Assembly (NCBI GenBank): GCA_023132435.1
Contig: JAGLYF010000014.1
Location: 1-54,760 of the forward strand
Direction: 5' to 3'
Origin: Calditrichia bacterium
Lineage (GTDB): Bacteria > Calditrichota > Calditrichia > JAJRVZ01
Length of the DNA: 54,760 nucleotides
In this document: one piece after another, positions 1-7,546 of the stretch
Layout: each line of letters opens with the position of its first letter
How positions within the stretch are numbered: the first letter of the stretch is position 1
Translations under genes and position numbers: made by a program
The notes under the pieces: model-generated
The model's input: the letters and a program-made list of their open reading frames with translations, nothing else
Told to the model about the DNA's origin: nothing
Databases searched by the model: none

Positions 1-922
1 GAATAATTTCATTACCGGCACGACCCATTTTACCATGATGTGCAACATGATAAAGTTCAATACGGCCATCAACGCCAGCTGTGAAAAAAGTTTCGACAAA
101 TTTGTCAAAATTTGTATAATCAAAGCTTAGGCCGCCATCTTTTTCCTGATAAACATTAACCAAATGCCACGGCGTGTATACGACATTCTGACGATGCCGG
201 GCTAAATTTTTTGCATAACGTGACAAAATTTGCCAGAATACTTCGGAAAATAATTCAACCTTATGAGCCCTTGCGATATGATCAATTTCAAACCAATTTG
301 TAAGATATAGATGTCGTTCTTTTGGAAGCTCAAATGAATAGACCGTTAGTTTAATTGGGATATTCTTTTCACCGGCGGACATTTTTACGGAAATTTTACC
401 TTTGTAAATACCCGGTGGGGTTTTACTGGGTACAAACACCGTAATCCAGACAGGCTGAGGCTGATTAGGTTCGATTGTTATTCGCCGGTCTTCCAAAAGG
501 GGATCGGGAACCTCAAAAGGTGCTTTCCGAATGAATTCCCCTTCAGGAATATCTTGGTGTGCACCGCATTCAGCCTCGCTAGTATTCCTGATGACCGGAA
601 CATAACCCAGATAATTCCACTGAATATTCTCCTTTGAAATGACATGCCCGGTTTGTTCATTTTTAAGTTCAGTAAGATAAATAGAGACATTTTCAAGTTT
701 TTGATCTGACTTTATTACAAATTGTGCCGGTTCATATTCATTTGCAGCGGATTCAATCTTCACCAACTGGCTGCCTTCTTCAGGTATGGAATCTTTAAAT
801 ATTTTTTCCAATGGATTTACAATATAGACCTGAATCTTTTGAGCATATACCTGATTGGATAGAATAAAAACAATCGCTAAACAAATTATCTGTTTTATCG
901 CTAAGGATATCTTTTTCATCAT
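1..922 (-). CDS. DUF4091-type glycoside-hydrolase-like protein, N-terminal part (runs off window)
   Basis: This open frame is missing from the ORF track because it is cut by the window edge. It starts at a double ATG (922 or 919) behind AAAGGA, encodes a signal peptide (MMKKISLAIKQ... ending near VYAQ), and stays open to base 1, about 307 codons. The middle carries the PGIYKGK beta-sandwich motif that precedes the catalytic-like barrel in DUF4091/DUF6067-type secreted proteins. The same layout is seen in the gene at 12159-13979 (PGTYKGK), so the two are probably paralogues. A role as an extracytoplasmic glycosidase-like protein is inferred from family and neighbours; the catalytic part lies outside the window. 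Confidence 0.75.
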   Translation of the reverse strand, partial: MMKKISLAIKQIICLAIVFILSNQVYAQKIQVYIVNPLEKIFKDSIPEEGSQLVKIESAANEYEPAQFVIKSDQKLENVSIYLTELKNEQTGHVISKENIQWNYLGYVPVIRNTSEAECGAHQDIPEGEFIRKAPFEVPDPLLEDRRITIEPNQPQPVWITVFVPSKTPPGIYKGKISVKMSAGEKNIPIKLTVYSFELPKERHLYLTNWFEIDHIARAHKVELFSEVFWQILSRYAKNLARHRQNVVYTPWHLVNVYQEKDGGLSFDYTNFDKFVETFFTAGVDGRIELYHVAHHGKMGRAGNEII

Positions 923-1094
923 GTCATTCCTTTGAAGTTTATAATTGGGCTTCCGGATTGGGCCTTGGCATACGTGCATTAACCGTCCTGTACATATCTT
1001 TTGTTAACCAAATACTTTTTGCCCCAGGTTTATAAGAAAAAATACTGGTGCTGACAATAATATCTTTTTTTCATATACCTCAGATCTCCTCATT

Positions 1095-4000
1095 TCATTC
1101 TGCTAGTACTTGCATCGCTTTTACAAGTGTTATAAAATTTCTGCTGGCGCGGCGCTGAAAATCGGTTTGTTGGAGTACCTGATTTTCAATGGACTGAATT
1201 TTCTCAAATTCATTCCGGAATTTCACCCTGCCCCAGGCAGCCATATTGAATTCTTCGGTATCCGCCAAATAAAAATCACCGCCTTGCACGGCGCTCCAAT
1301 CCTCAATTAATTGATCAGCCTTATGCGATTCTCCGAATCTGTTGAGTATAAGCGCACCCACATAATGATTCCAGCCCTGGTCTATCCAGTAAGTCACGGT
1401 ATAGTCATAAATCGATTTGAACAGTGAATCTGCTTCTGTCTCATTCCCTAACTTCTGGAAACATAGGGCCGCGGCATAATCTTGTAAACGAATGTCGGGA
1501 TTGTAGGGTGCGCCTACCCCCAGGTGTTCAGGCCACATTTTAGAGTCTTCCAGTAACTTGATGGCCTGACTGTAATGGCCCTTCTGATAATTTTCCAGGG
1601 CATAAAACACATATGCCTGTTCGTAAATATCATGCCCTTCCCGCGCCCCTTCGTACGGTAAAATATGAATGTTCTCCAAAACGGCGATACATTCCTCAAA
1701 TCGTTCATTTTGTAAAAGCGATTTGGTATAGCCCATGTCGAGGATAAAGTTACCGGGGAATCGCTCGTAAGATTGTTTGAAAATATCCAGTGCATTTTCA
1801 TATTCTGATCGAAGGAGGTATTCATTACCGAGCATCAGCCAGGCACGCCACTCTTTTTTATCCAATTGAAGCGCTTTTATATAATCGTTTATTGCTTTAT
1901 CAGCGGCACCCGCCTTTCCCCATAAATTCCCGCGCGATAAGTAGAACGGCGCGAAATCGGGAACATCGGCGCACTGCTCAAATAAATGAACCGCCTCCGC
2001 TATCCTGTCCAGATCCCAGTAGATTAAACCGAGGTAATAACTTGTTTTCCAGTGCTTCTTTTGTTCAGCGGCCCACCGGAGCGCCGGAATGGTTTCCAAA
2101 CGGAATGGAAACACCAGCCGGGGCGATTGATGTAGCGCTTTCTCCAAATACTCTTTGCTTTCTTTCTCCGAATCATCCCTGGTTAAGTAGGCCAGCCAGT
2201 AATACACGGTGGGATAAGCGGGCGCCTTTTTTAACAACCGAACAGCTTCCTTTTTAAGGTCCAGGCAAACATACATCATCGCAATTTCCAGATAGGTCTC
2301 GTGGGGAAATTCGTTCCGTATCATCGAAGTAAAAGCATTAAAATGCGCCTGGTCGGGCATTAAAAGATATTGCTCAAACCGTGCCCAGTGATTCAGCGGA
2401 TCGATATCTAATATTTGGTTAAGAATCTTCAAAGCCTCCTGGGTGCGATTTTGTTTTCGATGGGCAATCGCAAGCGCTTTATAAGCGTTTAGATTATGCC
2501 GGTCGTAATCTAGCGCCTGCTCTGCGTATCTCTCGGCTCTCTTGAAATTTCCTTTTTGAATGTAAAGCTCAGCCATCTGAGTATAAGAAGCGGAGCGGTA
2601 CTGCATCGAGCGAGCTGCCCAACCAAAAGATTCTATGGCATCGACCAAGTTCCCAAGTTCCCGGTGAATTACTCCATAGATAAAATTAGCATCTGCGTCG
2701 TATGCATTGTATTGTAAAACTTTGACAACATAATCCAGCGCTTTTTGATATTCTGCTATCCGGCAGTAAATTTCAGCGACCCGGCTTAAAGCGCGGCTAT
2801 GATTCGGTTCCAGTTTCAGGCATTCCAGGTAGATATCCAATGCTTTCTGGTATTCGCGAATCTTCACAAACTCCTCGGCACGCTGAAACAGACTCTCCGC
2901 AGAAGAAGGATCCAGGGATTTATCAGACTCAACCGGTCGTGTCAAATTGTTATTTTCCGGATCGGAGGTGTAATGTAATATGTCCTTACCGACTGTAATT
3001 TCCAGGGGCGCATCCGCAGACGGCAGTAGAAGCGCATGTTCGAACACTCCCATGGGTTCGAGGGCGAGGGAAGTTGAATATATCCGTTCCTCGCCGACAG
3101 TGACAGAAAGTTCCTCGTCAAACGCTTGCAGGGCATTGATTCCAATCCGCAAAGTATCACCATCGCGGGTTACATTCAGCACACCAAAGGGTGATGCATC
3201 AACCAATCCCCCGATATCTTTTACCGGGAACCAGAGGCCCTGCCAGCGATCTGTCGTATAGGGAGCAAAGAACATCTGCGTAAAAGGTGTTTCAAAACCA
3301 CTGTTGGTACTGGCCTGATTGAACAATCGTCCCATCTGAACTTCGACGTACTGACCGTCGCTATCGGTCAACAAATCTTCCCAGATGGCTCCATCCCGGG
3401 CAAGGCTCCACACCCAGCACTTTTGTCCCGGAAGATCATCATAGTAAGCCCAGTGTCCAAATCCAAAATCCGGATTCTCCCAGTATCCGCCGGAGAATTC
3501 TGTATATTTTCCCAAAACATGGTAAGATTTACTAGAACCAAAGTTGTTGTTTCTATAATAGGAAACATCTCTTCCCTGCTCATCAACAGGCCAGGGATGT
3601 GCTCGCCCGCCGTGTCCAATTGTATATTGACCGGGAAAATTGAGATTAAAATCATCACTGGCTCGAAAGGCCCCATTCATCCAATGATAATAAGAAGTAT
3701 TAAATGGTGTGGGATTATACCAGAGATCTTTGGTTTCAAAATAAGCTTTATCCGGAGATAATGATATGTCCACCCGCCACTGCGTCCTTGAGGAAAGATC
3801 CATTGATCCAATAATACAACTTTTACTCCCATCATCATCGGTTTGAATTACATAATCCACAGGGGAACTTGTCCAGGGAGAATGTCCGATAAGGCCGAAG
3901 TTGAATTCAATACCACCGGAAGTCCATGGCCCGCGCATAGCAATATCCCGGAATTTTAATACCTGGTTCAGATAGATAAACTCTTTCTTGGTTGATTTTT

Positions 4001-4310
4001 CTATTGCACCCCAGATCTTCCCCCCCACCTCTGGCAGAACAAAAAGTTTTATGTACGGATTTTCAAATGTTATAACTTTCCATTCTTTCTCAATTGCTTC
4101 CCGGCTATACCCGTCGAATCTATTGTAAGGGTATATTTTGCTTTGTATTCCCCGTATTGGTAGAGGATCAGGATCCGAGTAAGGATATGTTTTTAAGATC
4201 TGCATTTCCTCTTGAACATCTACTTGTTGGGATAAAACATCATTCACCGTACCTATCAGGCATAGGATCAAACTTATACAAATTGTTATTCCTGTTTTTC
4301 TTAGATACAT
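1095..4310 (-). CDS. DUF5107 domain protein with tetratricopeptide repeats
   Basis: The 1071-residue product has an N-terminal signal peptide (cleavage near residue 28, VLSQQ). A DUF5107-like beta-rich domain follows over roughly residues 45-450, with motifs such as LPEVGGKIWG and RGPWTSGGIEFNFG. A long array of TPR units runs from about 485 to 1000 (for example YQKALDIYLECLKLEPNHSRAL). Members of this family are typically large secreted proteins next to glycoside hydrolases, and the N-terminal domain resembles galactose-mutarotase-like folds. Here the gene lies upstream of the sulfatase in a carbohydrate block, with 111 bp between them. Its exact activity is unknown; binding or processing of a sugar chain is inferred only from context. 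Confidence 0.85.
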   Translation of the reverse strand: MYLRKTGITICISLILCLIGTVNDVLSQQVDVQEEMQILKTYPYSDPDPLPIRGIQSKIYPYNRFDGYSREAIEKEWKVITFENPYIKLFVLPEVGGKIWGAIEKSTKKEFIYLNQVLKFRDIAMRGPWTSGGIEFNFGLIGHSPWTSSPVDYVIQTDDDGSKSCIIGSMDLSSRTQWRVDISLSPDKAYFETKDLWYNPTPFNTSYYHWMNGAFRASDDFNLNFPGQYTIGHGGRAHPWPVDEQGRDVSYYRNNNFGSSKSYHVLGKYTEFSGGYWENPDFGFGHWAYYDDLPGQKCWVWSLARDGAIWEDLLTDSDGQYVEVQMGRLFNQASTNSGFETPFTQMFFAPYTTDRWQGLWFPVKDIGGLVDASPFGVLNVTRDGDTLRIGINALQAFDEELSVTVGEERIYSTSLALEPMGVFEHALLLPSADAPLEITVGKDILHYTSDPENNNLTRPVESDKSLDPSSAESLFQRAEEFVKIREYQKALDIYLECLKLEPNHSRALSRVAEIYCRIAEYQKALDYVVKVLQYNAYDADANFIYGVIHRELGNLVDAIESFGWAARSMQYRSASYTQMAELYIQKGNFKRAERYAEQALDYDRHNLNAYKALAIAHRKQNRTQEALKILNQILDIDPLNHWARFEQYLLMPDQAHFNAFTSMIRNEFPHETYLEIAMMYVCLDLKKEAVRLLKKAPAYPTVYYWLAYLTRDDSEKESKEYLEKALHQSPRLVFPFRLETIPALRWAAEQKKHWKTSYYLGLIYWDLDRIAEAVHLFEQCADVPDFAPFYLSRGNLWGKAGAADKAINDYIKALQLDKKEWRAWLMLGNEYLLRSEYENALDIFKQSYERFPGNFILDMGYTKSLLQNERFEECIAVLENIHILPYEGAREGHDIYEQAYVFYALENYQKGHYSQAIKLLEDSKMWPEHLGVGAPYNPDIRLQDYAAALCFQKLGNETEADSLFKSIYDYTVTYWIDQGWNHYVGALILNRFGESHKADQLIEDWSAVQGGDFYLADTEEFNMAAWGRVKFRNEFEKIQSIENQVLQQTDFQRRASRNFITLVKAMQVLAE

Positions 4311-4421
4311 CTCTGATTTATCCCTCCCACAGTTTCTAGTTTTGACCTTCTCTATTCTCCAGACGATCCTTATTCATTTATGAGATTTCCTAACAAAATC
4401 AACGATTTCATCACGGTTAGA

Positions 4422-5933
4422 TCAATTACTTTCTTTTTGAACATTTTTCATAGTTACCAACCAAGGATCGTTTGTTCGTTTTAGCCATGGAATTAGTTCT
4501 TCAGAAATCAGTTCCTGAACAATATCAGGATTTTTTTCAGCGATGTTCTCCAGTTGATACGGATCATTTTCCCGATCAAAGAGGAATATTTCCTTTGTTC
4601 GATCCGGTACGATATTGAGCATCATGGTATAACGATAGGTTCTGATACCCCGTTTTCCCCAAGCTGGTTGGCCTAATGGGATTTTCATGTATAACTGTGA
4701 TGTGGGACGATCACCGATATTTTTGCGAAGAAGAGAGGCAAAGCTGTTTCCCTCCACTTCCCTGGGAATTGCATTTGCAAAGCCCATCAGATCCAGCAAA
4801 GTAGGATAAATATCAGGAACAGATATCAAAAGATTTTCACGACGGGATTTTATTTTTTCCGGCCAGCGTATTATCAGTGGGATTCTCATTGACTCTTCGT
4901 AAAAATTATTTTTGCTTATTTGATTATGGATCCCCAGACAGTTACCGTGATCAGAGGTATAAATCACAATAGTATTATCACTCAATCCTGCTTTGTTTAT
5001 TACATCGAGAATTCTACCGAACTGTTCATCTACGCCGGTGATCATTGCATAATAGTTCAGAATATGTTTCCGATAATACTGACCCCATTTGGAATCAGAG
5101 GATGGAATACCCGGATGGCTGCACGCTTTTTCTAAATCAAAATTCTTGTATTTGTCCACATATCTTTGCGGAAGCTGGTCATACGGCATATGGGGCGGAT
5201 TCATGGAAATTACAAGGGCAAACGGATTATTTGTATTGCGATAATCCCCATTCTGGTTTTCAATATATTTTATTGCCAGATCAGCTTCATGTTCGGGTCC
5301 CCATTGTTTTACCCAATGGGCACTGTCTCGAACTGCGTCTGTTTTCCAGTACATGGGATTCAAATGCCAATCAAAGGTGCCATAAGCATACCAGAAATCA
5401 AATCCATGCCGCCGGTCGGGGGAGCACCATTCATTCCAGGCGAAGTCTTCATGGTTATTACCACATTTAACATACGGTTTCCTTGGCGCGTCCAGGTGCC
5501 ATTTTCCGATATACCCCAGACTATATCCTTTTTCCTTTAAAATATCTGACCAACAGTGAGACTGTTTGTTCAATTCAATATCAAATTCTCCACTTTTACT
5601 GGTGCAATTGTTTAGAACACCATTAGAATGTGGATACATGCCGGTCATCAACATGCCCCGGGAAGGACTACAGACTGGATAATTGCTAACCGCTTGAGTA
5701 AATACCACCGCTTCCTGCGCAAAACGGTCAAGTGAAGGCGTCAATACCGGCTCAACACCCATAAATCCCATAGCCTGACCGCGCATTTGATCAACCATAA
5801 CAAAAACCAGATTTGGTGGTGAATTTTTTCCACATGATATTTGTAAAAACAATAAAAGACTGCTCAATCTGAGGACGATACTCGCCGATATTAAATTTTT
5901 TACAAAAAGGCGATGTGATATTTTTTCCGTCAT
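4422..5933 (-). CDS. Secreted type I sulfatase (lipoprotein)
   Basis: This 503-residue arylsulfatase-family enzyme hydrolyses sulfate esters, most likely on polysaccharide fragments. The formylglycine signature CSPSRGMLMTG lies at residues 88-98 and contains the C-x-P-x-R core, so Cys88 should be converted to formylglycine. Metal ligands are suggested by VDQ (48-49) near the N-terminus and by the YTSDHG motif. A lipobox (LQISC, Cys34) predicts lipid anchoring. The start is supported by GGAGG about 9 nt upstream. The gene sits immediately downstream of an IS-damaged gene whose stop codon abuts this ribosome-binding site. With GH16 and GH2 genes nearby, a sulfated galactan is a reasonable but unproven substrate. 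Confidence 0.93.
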   Translation of the reverse strand: MTEKISHRLFVKNLISASIVLRLSSLLLFLQISCGKNSPPNLVFVMVDQMRGQAMGFMGVEPVLTPSLDRFAQEAVVFTQAVSNYPVCSPSRGMLMTGMYPHSNGVLNNCTSKSGEFDIELNKQSHCWSDILKEKGYSLGYIGKWHLDAPRKPYVKCGNNHEDFAWNEWCSPDRRHGFDFWYAYGTFDWHLNPMYWKTDAVRDSAHWVKQWGPEHEADLAIKYIENQNGDYRNTNNPFALVISMNPPHMPYDQLPQRYVDKYKNFDLEKACSHPGIPSSDSKWGQYYRKHILNYYAMITGVDEQFGRILDVINKAGLSDNTIVIYTSDHGNCLGIHNQISKNNFYEESMRIPLIIRWPEKIKSRRENLLISVPDIYPTLLDLMGFANAIPREVEGNSFASLLRKNIGDRPTSQLYMKIPLGQPAWGKRGIRTYRYTMMLNIVPDRTKEIFLFDRENDPYQLENIAEKNPDIVQELISEELIPWLKRTNDPWLVTMKNVQKESN

Positions 5934-5948
5934 GATTATTTTCCTCCA

Positions 5949-6082
5949 TCAGTCTTTAAATTTTAACAACCTGTTTTCTTCTCTACCGAAACCAATAACT
6001 TTTAATCTATCTGCATAAACCTGGATTTTATAATAAGAAGTGTGCTCTGTTTCCACCATACCCTTAAAGGTAAGATAATTAA
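5949..6082 (-). pseudogene. C-terminal remnant of a disrupted gene (possibly metallophosphoesterase)
   Basis: Between the sulfatase start and the IS edge, one minus-strand frame is open and reads ...SYYKIQVYADRLKVIGFG... before a TGA at 5949-5951. The stop sits right against the sulfatase ribosome-binding site, as expected for the 3' end of an upstream operon gene. The frame has no start and is cut at the IS boundary. The tail resembles the final beta-strands of calcineurin-like phosphoesterases, but that is memory-based similarity over about 43 residues only. It is interpreted as the surviving end of a gene destroyed by IS insertion and deletion. Confidence 0.5.
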
Positions 6083-7431
6083 TGTAACTTTAGTCGTCGT
6101 AAAGAAGAGTTTTTCTTCTTTCTTTTTTTGGTTCTTTTTTTCTTTCTTCTTTTTGTGAATAAGTGTTAATAATTGTGGATAAGTTCATAGGTTTTATTTC
6201 GCATTTTTTTGATTGATTAACGACATTAAGAATTTTTATAATTTTTGTCGACATATGTTTTTGCAGTTTAAATGGATCAAGATTTTCGAATTGCTTTCTA
6301 AGTTTTGATTTTATTTTTTCGCTCACCTGTTCAGATTCTAATATTCTTTGAAATGGTGTTTTAGGCGTATCATGTTTTTTAATGATTTTTGAACCGACCC
6401 TTTGTTTATCTACGAGTTTGACATAAGGGATAAAGAAGTTAAAATACAGGTTCCATTCTTTAGTATAGAGATCATTAAGCATGTCGACTAATTCGATATT
6501 TTCGAATCTTTGATAGCCGAGATATTGCCGGATATGTGTCCAGTTTTTCCCTTCGATATGGGCATTGTCATTTTTATGATAAGCGCGGGCTCTGGTGAAT
6601 TTATTAGGTTGTTTTCTCTCGGATAGATATCTTAGGAGATGCCAGTTTAGAAACTCAGAACCGTTGTCGCAATCAAAGCCTAAAATGTCAAATGGGAGTG
6701 ATTCTTCAATGTTTTGAATGGCTATAAGAACACCATGTTCGCCCTTTCTCCATGCGGCTCTTTGCTCGTTCCATCCAGTGGCAATATCGACAAAATTGAG
6801 TGTATATACAAACATACCAGCAACGGTATCTCCACAATGAGCGACAGTATCTGCATCAAGGAAACCGGGTTTTGTTTCATCCCATTGTTTTGTTTTAACA
6901 GGGATATGTTTTTTAAGAATGGTTCCTGGTTTAGTAGTCGACAAACCACGTTTCGTGTACCTGGTCCGCCAGGGCTGCATGATTCTATCGATAGTTGCCG
7001 GAGATATTTCAAGTAAAGCCTTTTCTGTTTGATCAGAGATGTACTTGGGATAAAAAGGTATCCATATTTGAAGAATTGTCTTTAGTCTTTTAGAGCAGGG
7101 CAAGTTGGTATTTATCCAAATGGTTCTTAAGACTTTTTCGATATCAGGATGATCATATTTGCTTTTTGGGCCACGTTTAAGATATTCATACTTGTTTTTG
7201 GGTGGATTTTTCGCATTGAGTTTTCGGATGGCATATTTTCGATTATAGCCACAAATTAAACAGAATTCATCTAATATTTTTTCTTTTTCCAATTTAGATG
7301 CTTTCAGATATCGTGGTTTTATCTTTGATAAATAATCATTTTTTGATTCGTTGCTCATGATATATAACCTCATTTTTTGGGTTGCATAAATTATGAGTCA
7401 ACGATATGTTTTGGAAATTGCCAGGGTTACA
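6083..7431 (-). mobile_element. Insertion sequence with rve-type transposase
   Basis: The element is inferred from a lone DDE transposase gene flanked by short inverted termini. The left end reads TGTAACTTTAG (from 6083), and the right end, reverse-complemented, reads TGTAACCCTGG (ending 7431). The flanks are AT-rich (attaa on the left, tttaa on the right), which may be an imperfect target duplication. The boundaries are therefore approximate by a few bases. Both flanks carry what look like gene fragments that no longer join, so the insertion seems to have been accompanied by a deletion. Confidence 0.55.
6090..7358 (-). CDS. DDE/rve-type integrase-like transposase
   Basis: This transposase has an N-terminal helix-turn-helix-like region (about residues 20-60: ...ICGYNRKYAIRKL), then an rve-type RNase H catalytic core. 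Candidate catalytic residues are the Asp in FLDADT (173 or 175), Asp236 in FDCDNGSEF and Glu274 in DNAHIEGKNW. Residue numbers follow the 427-residue ORF-track protein. I place the start at the sixth codon (7358) because GAGG lies 9 nt upstream; the tracked start at 7373 has no clear site. The C-terminus is a low-complexity Lys/Glu/Arg tail. The gene appears intact, so the element may still be active. The IS family cannot be fixed by eye (IS481/ISNCY-like is possible). Confidence 0.85.
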   Translation of the reverse strand: MSNESKNDYLSKIKPRYLKASKLEKEKILDEFCLICGYNRKYAIRKLNAKNPPKNKYEYLKRGPKSKYDHPDIEKVLRTIWINTNLPCSKRLKTILQIWIPFYPKYISDQTEKALLEISPATIDRIMQPWRTRYTKRGLSTTKPGTILKKHIPVKTKQWDETKPGFLDADTVAHCGDTVAGMFVYTLNFVDIATGWNEQRAAWRKGEHGVLIAIQNIEESLPFDILGFDCDNGSEFLNWHLLRYLSERKQPNKFTRARAYHKNDNAHIEGKNWTHIRQYLGYQRFENIELVDMLNDLYTKEWNLYFNFFIPYVKLVDKQRVGSKIIKKHDTPKTPFQRILESEQVSEKIKSKLRKQFENLDPFKLQKHMSTKIIKILNVVNQSKKCEIKPMNLSTIINTYSQKEERKKEPKKERRKTLLYDD

Positions 7432-7432
7432 T

Positions 7433-7507
7433 TTAATGTGAGGCAATTCTTCCAAGTGTAATGATAACATAAATCAGGATTGTATGATAGATTTTCTGTA
7501 TTTTCAC
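7433..7507 (-). other. Possible N-terminal remnant (signal peptide) of the IS-disrupted gene
   Basis: Immediately outside the right IS terminus is a short GTG-initiated frame preceded by GAGGG. It encodes a basic then hydrophobic stretch (KIQKIYHTILIYVIITLG) typical of a signal peptide, and stops at the IS edge. It could be the 5' end of the gene whose 3' end survives at 5949-6082. At 24 codons it is only suggestive. Confidence 0.22.
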
Positions 7508-7546
7508 AAAACCCTCTATATCGTTAAAATCAAATACTCCACGTTT

